From positions 15,610,520 to 15,674,519 of the forward strand of contig NC_092864.1 in NCBI RefSeq assembly GCF_032062135.1: DNA of 64,000 nt, given 5' to 3'. The first letter of the stretch is position 1. Each line of letters starts with the position of its first letter. Below the pieces are notes generated by a model, which was not told the DNA's origin, searched no databases, and saw only the letters and a program-made list of their open reading frames with translations. The DNA is from Pyxicephalus adspersus (Eukaryota > Chordata > Amphibia > Anura > Pyxicephalidae). Positions 45,898-58,360 of the stretch are shown here, one piece after another. The translations under genes were made by a program, and so were the position numbers.

Positions 45898-47436
45898 GAA
45901 TAACAAACCAATTTGCTTTCTCTTGGGTAGTAAAGACTAGAGGGGTCTGAATAGTTTAACAAAAGACACCTGGGAGGACTGGAACCACTCATTAATACAA
46001 TAATACAATGGCAGAATGTGGTTAAACCAATGTTTAAGTAACATTAAAGATCTTTTGGCTATCTGTAGAGGTGACATTCTTCCCACTGGCCAGCAATGTA
46101 AGAGACATTCTTCCCATTGACCACCACACTAGTGTACTGTGAGCTGTGGATATAATTATAGCAGGGGTTAGCTGAAGACATGAAAGACATTTGAAGGGTA
46201 CCCCCAAGCATCTTCATGACTGTTGCCAAATGGGCCCATTTAGATCTTTGCATTGTGGACATTCATTTTGAATGGCACCCCAATGCACTATGGTAATTCA
46301 CCTATAGTGTAAAAAGCTACCATGCATGCCAATGCATAGCAATGTGTTACGGTGCATTAGAAAAAAAGCAAAAAGATGCAAGAACCTTGGCAAGGTGGAA
46401 TGGCAGGGAGGAAGATTTCTTCCTTTGATGTTATGTCCCTGAATAGGAATATAGGACATGATTAGTAAATTGAAGCTAAACCTAAAGAGGTCAAATCTAA
46501 GTTTGTGGGTGAATCCAATAGATCTGTATTGCATACACATTATGGTTCAGCTTCGCCCCCACATATCTGATTATCTTCAGGGGAGATTTACAATGTTCAT
46601 GTATCAATCAGAATCAGAAACAATCTAAGCAGGTAAATAGTCAACTGTCTTCATGGTTGGCGTGCTTCAGAGGATGGATTTAAAGAGTTTATTAATCTCT
46701 CCTTATTACTTGTAGTTGGAATTTGTAATTTACAGCCACATACCAAAGTGAATTTCTTGTATTTGTTGGTCAAGCACAACTGAAACACAACTATACCAGA
46801 AAGAGGTAAGTGGAGACCGAAGATTGGATTGGCTATCATTATAAACCATGGATTAAGGATATTCCCAAAGGACAATTTTTGCCGTGCTGACGTATCCATA
46901 TGGATAAGAAATCCTTTATATGACAAGCTAAGGGTCTTAGGCAGAGATTTGTGGAGATTCTGAGAAAAAGTATGACCCCCAAGGTATTAGATGTTGCTTA
47001 CCTTTATGCTTTGGAAAAAATAGAAAGGATATATTAGAATAGAAGCTAGTGGCAAAAAGAAATATAGTAATCCCTATCATTTATCCCTCCAAAGAAAGAT
47101 ACAGGCGTTAGAGTCATCAATAAATATTGACCAATATGTCTTTCTATTTTCTCTTTTCCTTCTGCAAATATATAAAAAACTGAGATACTGGTGTTTCTCT
47201 TTATTTTACTATTCCATCATTGCATTATCTTAATGTGTTTGTGTTTTTGGCATTTGTTTTTTCAGGATGTTGTTTTCATTGGTTTTTTTGTACATTGTGT
47301 AATATGCCATTTTATTGTTATCTTATCCTTGGAATATCTCAATAAAAAGTATTAAAAAAACAATAATGGCCAATACTATGGAAGGATCAAGTCAAAAACC
47401 CTTTTATTGGCAGACATCTTTCATATATATTATATA
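45898..47436. other. Intergenic; short 31-bp tandem repeat at 46074-46135
   Basis: ACATTCTTCCCACTGGCCAG recurs 31 bases on as ACATTCTTCCCATTGACCAC, two units of a minisatellite familiar from frog genomes. The rest is unrecognised. Confidence 0.6.
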
Positions 47437-47440
47437 AACA

Positions 47441-47482
<42 letters not shown>
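47437..47482. repeat. (TA)n microsatellite
   Basis: AT dinucleotide run to the left of the Tc1 element. It may have obscured the left terminal repeat. Confidence 0.95.
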
Positions 47483-47484
<2 letters not shown>

Positions 47485-47599
47485 CATACTTTAAAATATA
47501 CTACTTATAATAATATCTATAATTTCACTTTGATAAAAAATGATGTTCAAATTCATTTTGGAGCATGCAAATAAAATAAAAAATAAAAAAAATATATAA

Positions 47600-48982
47600 C
47601 AAATGAACTGAAATATCACATTTAAATAAGTATTCAGACCTTTTGCAACAACACTTGAAATTTAGCTCAGATGCCTCCCATTTCTCTTGATCACTGCTTA
47701 GATGTTTCTTGATTGGTGCCCATCTGTGTTAAAAGTTGATGGGATGTGATTTGGAAAGGTGCCACCTCCCTATAGAAGGTATCATAGCTGACAATGTATT
47801 AGAGCAAAACCAAGCCACGAGGTCAAAGGAACGACCTGCAGAGTTCAGAGTCTGGATTGTTACAAAGCACACATCTGGGGAAGGCTACAAAACAATTTCT
47901 GTTCCAATGAGGGTTCGGACCTGTAGTACAGTGGCCTCCATAATTCTCAAATTAAAGAGATTCGGTACAACCAGGACCCTTCTAAGAGGTGGTCAACCAG
48001 CCACCTCGAGCAATGGAGGGAGAAGGGCCTTAGTGAGAGAGGTGACCAAGAACCCGATGGTCACTCTGACTGAGCTCCAGAGATCCTGTGTGGAGATGGG
48101 GCAACCATGACTGCAGCCCTCCACCTATCTGAATGGATAGATAGAAGCCTCTTCTCGGTGTAAAACACATGAAAGCTCACTCGGAGCATGCAAAAAAGCA
48201 CCTAAAGGACAAGATTGTCTGGTCAGATAAAACCAAGATTAAACTCTTTGTCCTCAATTCTAAATGTTATATCTGGAGGAAACCGCTTATTACCTGCCCA
48301 ATACCATCCCAACAGCAAAGTATGGTGGTGGCAGCATTGTGCTGTGAGGGTGTTTTTCAGCAACAGGGACTGGGACACTGGTGAGGGTTGATGGAAATAT
48401 GAATCAAGCAAAGTACAGAAATATCCTCAATAAAAACCTGGTCCACAGTGCTCCTTAGAATGTGCAGAAGGTTCACCTTTTCACCTTCCAACATGACAAC
48501 GACCCAGTGAAGACAACACGGGAGCGGCTTAGGGACAACTTAGTGAATGTCCTAGAGTGGCCCAGCCAGAGCCCTGACATAAACCCTATCAAACGTCTCC
48601 AGAGACCTGAAAATGTTTGTTTACTGAGGGTCCCTGTCCAACCTGACTGAGCTGGAGAGGATTTGCAAAGAAGAATAGCAGAAAATCTCCCAAATCAGCT
48701 ATACAAAGCTTGTTGCATCATACTCAACAAAACATGAGACTGCCAAAGGTGCTTCAAATAAGTCCTAACTAAAAAGTCTGAATATTTATGTAAATGTTGT
48801 ATTGAAGTTTTTTAAAACTTGTACTAAATTGTCTACAATTCTGTTTTTACTTTGTCATTATGGTGTACTGACAGTAGATTAATGAAAAAAAATAATTGAC
48901 ACAGGTGTAGCATCAGGCTGCAACATAGAAAAACCTAAAAAAAGTAAAGGAGGTCTGAATACTTCTAGAAGCCTCCGTATAT
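47600..48982 (+). mobile_element. Tc1-like transposon, decayed
   Basis: The right end GGTCTGAATACTTCTAGAAG followed by CCTCCGTATATAT is the terminal repeat. The left end keeps AAGTATTCAGACC at about 47626 but has lost the outermost part beside AT-rich sequence. Between them lies a frameshifted transposase in the same orientation. About 1.4 kb, close to the usual size of a Tc1 element. Confidence 0.85.
47850..48640 (+). pseudogene. Tc1 transposase pseudogene
   Basis: Successive frames give GEGYKTISVPMRVRTCSTVA and RRALVREVTKNPMVTLTELQ (paired helix-turn-helix DNA-binding region), then DKTKIKLFVLNSKCYIWRKP (around the first catalytic Asp of the DDE domain), then [13 protein letters not shown] and [13 protein letters not shown] (second Asp and third catalytic region). 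The order is that of Tc1 transposases. Frames break between these blocks and stops intervene, so it is inactive. Confidence 0.85.
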
Positions 48983-49996
48983 ATTATGTATCTAAAATAT
49001 ATGGAGAGGACAATACATTCCCCTAACCTAAAATATAAATGAAACCCATAAACATGTATTTTAAAAAATAAAGCATTTTATCAGAATTTAATATGTATAT
49101 TTGACAGGGAAAATTATATTTTGTACAGTTTGTCCTTTTCTATTTTGCAATAACAGAGCTACAAATAATTCTGAACCTTTTAAGGTAGCTGAATATTGTT
49201 CTGTTTACCCTCTTAAAAAGATGAGAACGCTTGAAGAATGCTTGTTGAAGAAAGCCAGAAGGAGGTGCGGTGCCATTAAATCAGAGAAATTCTTTGCATT
49301 TGTTTTTCTGCATTTCTATAGATTGATTTTGTTTGTTAGTAAATTGTATATAAAAAAATACCATGACATTTTTATGCATAATTTTATATACTTGAAGGTC
49401 AGCATTTAAACTATTATTACTAGGCAAAACTGATTTTGGATGACGTGGGGGAGAATTAAATTCTTTGGCAATATTTTCTTGCTGTTTGTGACCCCTTTGG
49501 GAAGATTTCACCCCTCTGTTTATACTTATGACTATTGGCATGGGAAAATTAGGGAAATTCTAAAATTGTGGAGTTGTCCCCAGAGGAATAGGTAAAGGGA
49601 AATCCTCCAATGGAGATGACTGTCTATGTGGGGAAGCTGACATTGGGGGATTCTTCTAATTTAATGTTCTCTAGGATAGGAAGTAACTGATGGTAGATAA
49701 TACAAAAATAAATACGCATGGGGTTTACTACTGCAAATCTAAACTGTTGGCAGTTATAAAAGACATTAATAATGTAATCATTATTACATAATTTAAATGC
49801 AAGTTGAACTTGACCTGGTATCAGTCTCGTGCAGTTCCTGCATAGCAGATTTGAGGTCTAAAAGGTAAAAGAAGCACAAGGAGCCAATGATTTGTGTGCA
49901 GACATGGTAGATGCAGAATGAAGGATAAAGCAGAGTAATACTGCAGAGCTACTTCTCTTTTTCACTGTTCATTTACAGATTGGGGTGGATTTACGA
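48983..49996. other. Intergenic, no recognised element
   Basis: AT-rich sequence. Open frames on both strands near 49100-49540 have no recognisable domains. Confidence 0.4.
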
Positions 49997-50290
49997 CAGC
50001 CATTCTTAACCAGGGTTCCTCCAAAGTTTGCTAGGGGTTCAGCTGTTGCTGAATGACCATGCAATTGTTGATGCCTGCATAGTGCCAGGGCCAATGCTGC
50101 TAGCTTTAAACTGCTTCTAAAGGTGCTATAGTAATCAATACTGTAAGGGAATGTGCATTCTATTCCACTGCTCACCAACATAAAGTGCATTATTCCCAAA
50201 TGATTCCCAAGGAATTAGTTTACCTGCAGTTCCCTGAGACCTAAAACTATTGCAATAGCTCCTCTGGGGTAAAAAGGTTGGGATAATCTG
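49997..50290. mobile_element. hAT-like MITE
   Basis: Left end CAGCCATTCTTAACCAGGGT and right end GGGGTAAAAAGGTTGGGA followed by TAATCTG are diverged inverted ends of a common frog hAT MITE. Flanks ATTTACGA and ACCTAGGA agree at five of eight positions, a weak target duplication. Confidence 0.65.
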
Positions 50291-50919
50291 ACCTAGGATA
50301 ATCTGGGTTCAAAGTAATGTGACTGAATAATGTTGGCTATCAGACTGAAATTAAATCCAGAATTGAAGCAAACACTGCCTCATTATTTTATATTTTAACA
50401 TGCCTTTCATTTTAATATTATTTTTGACTGAAGTTATGCATCAAAGCATATATCCTGTAGTGAGATATCATTTATGCTCTCACAGTGCAGAATGGAAGAG
50501 AATACTTTTTTAACATTTCTGAGCTATCTTCATTTTTACCCAAATGAAATAAAAAAAAAAAAAATCAGATCTAACAATAGAGGGTAAAAGAGTTCCTTTA
50601 CCGCTAACATCTAAAGCTTTTTTTTTTTTTGCTTTAGCTAGAATATGAAATGTTTAAATCCATGGAAATATTCATTAATTGAGAGCATTATGAAAGGGGC
50701 AGAAAACAATGGCAAATTCCAACCATTTCAGTTTTCTTTGGAGGAGGGGGGTTGGTTCAAACAAGAACAAAGAGTGATCCAATGGCAGTTGTTTGAGCCT
50801 GAATCCCAATGGAGCAGCTAGTGGGTGGCTGTACCACTCCCTCAACTCTGCCTACACCTTGTAGCAAGAGCTTACCCACCCCTAGCTTGCTCCAAGCACT
50901 TCTCTGAATGACTAGAGCA
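50291..50919. other. Intergenic, A- and T-runs only
   Basis: Poly-A at about 50550-50564 and poly-T at about 50618-50631. Nothing else recognised. Confidence 0.4.
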
Positions 50920-51250
50920 TTAAAGCAAGAACTAAGCGGGACTAGCAGTAAAAAATTTGTAAACAGGTAAGTCCTTTATTGCAGAAGGGACCTTACTTGC
51001 CTGCTGACATTTTTTCCATAAACTTACCTGTCCCCATTCCCTGGCTCCATTATCTTCTTTCTTCTACTTCTCCTGGTTTCGGACCTCTTGATTGGCCAGG
51101 ACAATGTGACTCCTACACAAGCACAGGGAGCCTGGACACACCAGGTACACTGGCTTCCAAAGTTTATCACTTTTGGACAGGTGAGGACAACAATCAGGCA
51201 GGTGTACATAGAAGGGACATGTCTCCTTATCTTCTTATATGCAAGATATG
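50920..51250. mobile_element. T2/Kolobok-like MITE, right end cut by a SINE
   Basis: Starts TTAAAGCAAGAACTAAGC. TTATTGCAGAAGGGACCTTA, CTTCTACTTCTCCTGGTTTC and CAATCAGGCAGGTGTACATA match other members here. The right terminus is missing where a V-SINE begins at about 51251. Confidence 0.7.
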
Positions 51251-51588
51251 TGGGCGGCATGGTGCCTCAGTGGTTAGCACTCTGGTCTTTGCAACACTAG
51301 GTTGCAAGTTCTAAGTCCAAAACACTATCTGCATGGAGTTTGCAGGTTCTCTGTGTGTGCGCGCGTTAGTTTCCCCCCGGTTGCTCTGGTTTCCTCCAAC
51401 ATTCCAAAAACATGCAGTTAGATTAATTGGCTTCCCCCCAAACTGACCTTGAACTATAATATTGACATATGACTATGGTAGGGACATTAGATTGGGAGTT
51501 CCTTTGAGTGACAGCTAGTGACATGACTATGGACTTTGTACAGCGCTGTGTAATATATCAGCACTATATAAATACTACTTAATTATAT
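51251..51588 (+). mobile_element. V-SINE-like element, near full length
   Basis: Head GGGCGGCATGGTGCCTCAGT with GGTTAGCACTCTGG and GGTTGCAAGTTCTAAG (tRNA-like A and B box region), core GGAGTTTGCAGGTTCTCTGT and GGTTGCTCTGGTTTCCTCC, tail TACAGCGCTGTGTAATATAT with CTATATAAATACT. The head-core-tail order is that of V-SINEs. Confidence 0.85.
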
Positions 51589-52620
51589 TTAAAGCCCATA
51601 TGCACTTTTTTGAGCCATTGTCACTGAATTAATTAAAATAAAAAAATTACAAAAACCCTAACTTCAGCATTATTTTGGCCTTTTAGTGTGGCCAGTTCTT
51701 TCTATTGAACTTGGTGTATGTAATGCCAGTCACTGACTGCCAGTCAGTGCGAAAGTATTGTGAGCTAAGGCTGGTGTGGTGATGCACCTCCATGGGTTCA
51801 CCTAAAGTGGGTTGAACAAAGCTTGCTATCATTTACAGGGAAGAGCTCCACCTAGTGAAGAAGTAGGCTTTCTTCTTAGAACAGTCCCAGGTTAAAGGTG
51901 AGTATTGCTACAGGGAATTTACTTTTTAAAAATTAACTGTGCTTGATTTATTTTTAACCTCATTTTTTTATTAGAAATGAGTGTTATACTTTAATGCAAG
52001 GCTAAATAACAGATTTTCCTAAATGGCTGCTTACCCAGGAGCATGTACCATTTCTTCACTCTCTCGGTGAAGCCATAACAAATTACAGATTCCTGTAGAG
52101 TAATGATTATGGCATACTTATATCTTGTACTCTGCTTCTATGTGAAAGGTTACAGTCGCCTCTTAATATGCCTACATTAGGTTCTAATTGACATCGAAGT
52201 TTTCTGTTCACCTCTCATTTCCTGTCTGCCAAGAACACCGTGTTCTACTAGCTGGCACTCCGCTGCCGCCTATTCTTCCCTTTTTGCGCAGCAGCAGTTT
52301 TCTTTCTATTTCACTAAATAGGTAATAAATCATGGAGACTGAGCTTATTGTAAATGAAGAACACCTTGTACTCATTTCTATATATTAAAATATGATTTGC
52401 AAAAGAGAAATGGACATACAGAAGCATAGTGACAAATTTTCCATTACCCAGACAACAAACCTGGAGAGGTGATTTGATTTTGTCATACATTGGTATGGAT
52501 CTTTCTGGCAGTGTGATAAGTAATACCAATAATTGGCCATTTCTGCATCACATCAGCTTGGTTCTTGTAATATAAAAATATGTACAGGAGCATTCAATGC
52601 TTTAAATATAGATTTGTGTA
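51589..52620. other. Intergenic, no recognised element
   Basis: No feature recognised. Confidence 0.4.
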
Positions 52621-53099
52621 CAGCTAGACCCCGGGTTACATAGGAGATAGGGACTGTTGGTTTGTTCTTAAGTTGAATTTGTATGTAAGTTGGAACAGGT
52701 ACATTATTTAATTAAATGCAATTAGGAAAGATGTTTGTCTCAACATAATATTAGGCAGCGTGATGTCAGTTACTGTAAAAAATCCTCACTGTGAGCTAAT
52801 CACAAAGAAAGCAAAAGAGACATTCATTAACTTTTGGAGCAAGATGTGCTTTGATATGCAAAAAGAAACAGCTGCAGAGTTTGTTTTGGTCATTAAAGAG
52901 TTACAAGATGTTACAGATCAGCTCAGCTCTTAAGATCACCCACAACCTCAGCTTTGTTTAGCAAAAGTTTTCTTCTGAGAGTGCAAACTGCCCCCCTCCC
53001 CCCATCAAACCTCCATCCTGCACAGGAGCGAGCAGGGAAGCCCTGTTCGTATCTATGATTCGTGTGTATGTCGGGTGTCCTTAACTCAAGGACTGCCTG
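52621..53099. mobile_element. Tigger/mariner-like non-autonomous DNA transposon, copy 2
   Basis: Left end CAGCTAGACCCCGGGTTAC and right end TTAACTCAAGGACTGCCTG, with TA on both sides (52619-52620 and 53100-53101), the target of Tc1/mariner/pogo elements. It shares TTGTTCTTAAGTTGAATT and GGCAGCGTGATGTCAGTTAC with copy 1 at 2196-2656. Confidence 0.8.
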
Positions 53100-53940
53100 T
53101 ATTGAGTTTCCTGAGTTCTGGGGTTCTTCAGGTACTCCACAAGATGAATGCATGCAGTGGTACTTATTCTACCTAAATGTGTTTTAATTACCAACAGCAT
53201 AAGTGCTTGCATTTGTCTTAATATCAGCTTTTTCTGCACAGTCAATAGAACAGGACAAGAGCAGCACTAGGGACAACCAGGCTCTTGTGAATTCATGTGT
53301 GCTCACAGGGATCATGTTGAGTGGAATGAAGGGCAGAGCAAGCAAAGTAGATGACTTAATTAGAGGATCTTTTATTGTCCTGTAACACTCATAGGAGTGG
53401 CTGATGTGGGCCCTTCCTAGTGCTGGAAAGTTCAATGTCTTCTTGAGGTCTAGGGGTTCATTGATGAAATGTGGAGTATAGGACAGATGGAGAAAAGGTG
53501 TAGGTTGCCCAAGAACTGTAAATCCCATGTTTGTGGGGTGAAGGCTTCTCTTCTCTATCTCTGTGGAATTTCTGGGTATCTTCTATCCTCAAATTATTGT
53601 ATCTGTCCCGACTTATCTTGTCAAAGCAAGACTTCTTATTCATACCCAGACTGCCTCCTGGGGTGATATAGCTCTGATGTACCCCAGGTCTCAGTATCTA
53701 AATCTTCAGTTGGGGAAGTCCCAATTGTTGGCGCCCCAACTCAGTTTCCGAAACAGAATTAGAAGCCAACATATGTCATCTATCTCTCTCTCTCTGTCTG
53801 TCTGTCTGTCTGTCTGTTGCATAGAGATCAGTGAATAGCCATATTCTTCATAACACATACAAGAAAAGTAAACTAACAAAGCAAAATAGAGAATTGCTGG
53901 CAAATATTAATAAAAAATATACATAAGATCTTTATTAACC
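53100..53940. other. Intergenic; (TC)n(TGTC)n at 53782-53818
   Basis: A short TC run turns into TGTC repeats. No other feature recognised. Confidence 0.55.
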
Positions 53941-54552
53941 CGATTCTTTCCTCTACAATCCATTATGAATGTTGCAGCCAGACTCATCCATCCTTCCCAC
54001 TGCTCCTCTTCTGCTCCATCTCTTTCTGGTTCTCTTGATTTCACCTTAGAATCAAATTCAAGCTCCTGTGATATGCCTTCAAATCCCTCCACAGTTCTTG
54101 TCTCACTTACCTTTTTGACCTGATAGTAAAATGCTCCCTTAGCCGCTCTCTTCGCTCCTCCAATGACCTACTAATGACTTCCTCACTCATAACCTCATCA
54201 CACGCATGGCTCAAGACTTTTCTAGAGCTGCCCCAATTCTCTGGAATGGTCTTCCTCTTCCTATTGGGCTTGCTCTCACTTTCTGCTCATTTAAAAAATC
54301 ACTTAAAACCAACTTTTTTAAACTTCCTTACCCATCTTCTTCTGTCTTTTAAAATCCCCACTACTTCCCACCAATACATATCTCCCCTCCTATTGTGTAT
54401 TAACTCCCCCACCTCCTAGATTGTAAGCTCTTTGGGGCAGGGTCCTCTCCTCCTCTGTCACTGTCTGTATTCGTCTGTCATTTGCAACCCCTCCTTTATG
54501 TACAACGCTGTGTAATATGTTGGCGCTATATAAATCCTGTTTAATAATAATA
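53941..54552 (+). mobile_element. L2-type LINE, ORF2 C-terminus and 3' UTR
   Basis: The longest L2 piece in the window: CTCTACAATCCATTATGAATG, GCTCCTGTGATATGCCTTCA, TCTCTGGAATGGTCTTCCTC, AGATTGTAAGCTCTTTGGGG and GTTGGCGCTATATAAATCC with an ATT-type end. It is 5' truncated and lacks RT. Confidence 0.9.
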
Positions 54553-55051
54553 TTAAAAAAATAAGTACAAAATATTCTTTACAGGCAAAACATTTTTTTA
54601 AAATCTTGAAATATGTCATATTCAACAGCATGCCATAAACTAACAAAGAATAGTTATCCAAACATTTAAATGCTTCCTGGCACGTTTCGTGAATAAAACA
54701 GCTTCTTCAGGGGATGAATAAAAATAGAATGGTGTAATATCCAATAGCCTTAAAATTGAGCATATACACCAATCAGGATGGCGTCACTATAAGATGAGCT
54801 TTAGCAGCATAAAATATGAACCCATTGCAAATTAATGCATTTTGCCTCTTCAAAGCAGAAGGATATGATCAGTCCACCAGCACAAGAGACTCCCCTCAAG
54901 TGTCTGATATGATGTTGCATCTACTTGCTTCAATAAATGACAGGCATGCCAAATTTGTCTAGCCCAGCCCCAATTTTATGTGTATCCACTAAAGGAACTC
55001 ACTAAGCAAGTGCTAAATAGACCCTACAAAAACACCAACATTGTGTGCAAC
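54553..55051. other. Intergenic; motif pair ACGTTTCG / CTTCTTCAGG at 54682-54711
   Basis: The third forward occurrence of this motif pair. Otherwise unrecognised. Confidence 0.45.
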
Positions 55052-55850
55052 CCAAGGCCCTCGTAGGATCACCGCTCCCCAAACATTTCCTTACAAATGC
55101 CTTTCAAATGGTCGTCCCCAGGTATTTATATATTTTCCTCAACCCACCTTAAGCCATTTCTTCAAAAGTGGCAGAGATCAGTTTCCTGATAAATCATCAT
55201 CAAAATATTTTAGGGAAAGCAATAAATTTTACCAGGGGCTTTTGGTGAAAGGGGAAATTGGTTGGGGGGCAGAACCTTACTATACTAGGGATCATGGTGT
55301 TACTCTCCTTACTGTGTGGCCATACTGAATTACAAATCTTTTGAAGTAGCTACAAAATCCCAAGTCTCATTATCTAAATTTTCTGGCCTCAACTTTCAGT
55401 GTTCCCGGAACTAAATTACCTAGAATGGCCACAAACTTTGGTGGACCAAATCCAGGAACTCTGTAATAAACCCCATCTAGGCCCTATGGAGGACCTTTCT
55501 CTGAACCCCAGAGCATACAGCCAAGGTCCTAGTGGGATCACCTCCTAACCATACAGTTCTGTTACACATCACACACCCTTCCACATGGTTGTCCCCAAGG
55601 ATTTTTTTACATTCTCTTTGGCCCACCTCAATGAGTCATCTCCTTAAGCATTGGTTGAGGCCTAAGAGTACCTACCATCCTATGATGCATCATCAATGTA
55701 TTTTTTAGAAAATGCAATACATATCACATAGGGGTCTTTGGTGGAGGGGGAAATTGGAGGATCCTGAGCCTTACCAGGGATCATGGTATCTTCTTCATAG
55801 CTGTGATGTCTGGCAACACAAAGTGGCTGTACAGAATTGCAAATTCTTTG
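55052..55850. repeat. Degenerate tandem duplication of about 470-490 bp
   Basis: CCAAGGCCCTCGTAGGATCACC at 55052 corresponds to CCAAGGTCCTAGTGGGATCACC at 55521. Later GGGATCATGGTGTTACTCTC corresponds to GGGATCATGGTATCTTCTTC about 489 bases on. Matching order is kept throughout with many substitutions. Family unknown. Confidence 0.7.
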
Positions 55851-57424
55851 ACAAATATGATCTGTCAACATGTATGTTTCAACTCCATTTGTACCTGTTG
55901 GATTTGCATAATTCCTTTATGGGTATACTTTATCTCTAGTCCCAGTCTTACCCAAAATGACATAGTTCCCTCAGTTGGCCTCCCTTCTTTCCATTGTGAT
56001 ATCTTCTTGGACCTCTCAGTACCAAAGCTTTGCTATCACATCTTCCAAAAGTTGTAAATTTATCCATTGCGTGCTGTTTTGGTTCCACCATTTCCGCATG
56101 CTTGGATAATGGACATAGCCCAGGCCTTGGCATTCTCATGGTCACTGGTCTGCTGCCCCATAGGACGTGCCACCTGGAATAGTTTAGACAATTATTACAT
56201 TCAGTTACACTTAACAGTCACAGAATGCAGCCTGTCAACTTCATTTGTGCATATTATTACCAGTATGAATAAGCACATTATAACCAGTGGGAATAATAGC
56301 TCGTTGTGACAGCGTTTTACATCAATTACATCAATTAGGCTGACGGCAGATGCAATCAATTAGACACATTGCATAGAATGATGCATCTTGTCATAAGGGT
56401 TGATCCGAAAAGGTCCAAGACCATGGGAATGGCGGTGCCCTTTGTACATGTCACAGCTATAGGTATTATTAAAATTACAAAGGACCGCACCGGACAGAAG
56501 CCAGCTCAAATCTCAACTATTGAAGTTTCCAGTTTTAATAAAATTAAGTAAAATGTAATTACTTTTGTACAATCATAAGTTTAAACATAGGTTACTAAAG
56601 GGTTAAATCAATTTGGATTGGTAGTTGGATGATATATTTGATATATGTTTGAAGGTTGCAATTCAAGATTTTGAGAGACAGTGCCAGATGAATTGTAAAA
56701 AAGAGTTTCAGAGGAATGGAGAGGTTTATCAGAAGTTCTGAATGTATGGTATGGAGGAAGGTGATAAAATCAGATAACAGAAGGAGTTCATTTTTAGAGT
56801 GAGGGGTTAAATTTACAAGGTATCTGGGGAATATGATTATACGATGGTATCCGGTGTATTAGGGGGAGCTATTTTCCTGTAGAGAATCCACTTGGGAGTC
56901 AATATCAATGTATTTCAACCCCTAGTTGGTTCCCCAAAAAAGAAGACAAACAGAAAGGTAAGCTTCCATATAGAGTTTCACCTGAACAGGACAAGATTAT
57001 AAATTAGACACCTGACAGATGATCTAAACCTTACAAATTCTTCCTCCCCCCAAAATATTAGCTATGACTGCACATGAATAAATCACATAAATTGTTCAAA
57101 TTGCAAGGGCAAACATCGAAAGAAACATACAATGAAAAAATTGCTAACTGATCATATGTTTTCTTTGCTTAAATCGTTCTTAAAAGCGTCTAAATACTTT
57201 GGTTATCACTTTTCTAAATGTTTGTAAAGCTTTCAGATACATCCATTAGTGATTTACAGTTTTGTGACATTAGAGTGAATTTAAATGAAAAGCATTTTCA
57301 AAATAACCTTGAAAAACAGAAAATAGTGAAGCAATAAGAGCTGTAAAATATTTGTAGTGTTATTTCAGATTGGATGATAAAATGCAAACAGACATTGACT
57401 TTTTGGTCTTCGACTTAAAACCAA

Positions 57425-57460
<36 letters not shown>

Positions 57461-58360
57461 CATTATTCGTATAGATGATTGATATTTTGTAGGCTCCAAC
57501 AATGTTGTCTTAAAATAAACTAGTCCAAGAATTCCATATGAAACAAAGCTTCCTTCCACTTTTCTGTGCCTTGAGCATTTTATTTGCAGCATATCTGCAT
57601 TGGATTTAAGGCACTGGTAGTTTTTTGGAGATTTAAAGTGAAATTTTTTGATGTTGTTACTGGGATGATCATTGTTCTCCTTGCTGGAGAGAAAGATGTA
57701 CCCGAGGACCTGCAGTGCAAGGATCTCCTTCTTAATCCTTGTGCCTTATATTTCCTTTTTTATAACCCAATCCCAATGCCTTCTACCTTGTACACTCCCA
57801 TGTTTTTCCTCTCTCTTTCTCTTACACAATATAGTCTTATATCTTCTCCATTCTCTTTCTTCTCTATCTAGCCCTCAAACTTTTTTAACAAGTCACTACC
57901 TTATAGTGCACTGATGTCTCTTCTTCTTCATCATTTCACAATATGATCCCAGAGCCCTTTCTCTCACCTCTCCCCTTTAATACCATACTCCATCCTCTCC
58001 ACCATCCAATTCTCACCACTGTCAATATAATAGTCACTGTCAAAATAATATCAAAACTGGGCAGAGGTAGAGTAAAAAAATATAAGTTGCCATGATGTAC
58101 TTATTGTATAGGCCAATGAACTTGGAGACATACTACACTATTTAACTCCAGATTTTTGTCTATTTAGAAATTATAACGAAGAGTTAGAAGTTGTAAATGT
58201 GCAATATATGAATTTTACTCATGCTTTGTCCCTTTAAAAAATATGCAATTATAGAAAAATAGCTGTTGATCATTCAGAAATCATCTGATCTCCTGGAATA
58301 CTGACTAAGTTGACAACACAGTGGGAGCTGCTCACTTGCAAAGGTGAATTATCATGTTGT
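55851..58360. other. Intergenic; A-run at 57431-57458
   Basis: A run of 28 A stands alone, with no adjacent coding or retro-copy sequence that I can recognise. The rest is AT-rich. Confidence 0.45.

Noticed and set aside
47736..48650. Tc1 transposase as an active gene
   Set aside because: The DNA-binding and catalytic blocks are in different frames with stops between them.
51251..51330. tRNA-like head of the V-SINE as a tRNA gene
   Set aside because: No cloverleaf with an anticodon arm or acceptor stem can be drawn, and it continues directly into the SINE core.
57431..57458. A-run as the tail of a processed pseudogene
   Set aside because: No recognisable coding sequence or poly-A signal on either side and no target duplication seen.
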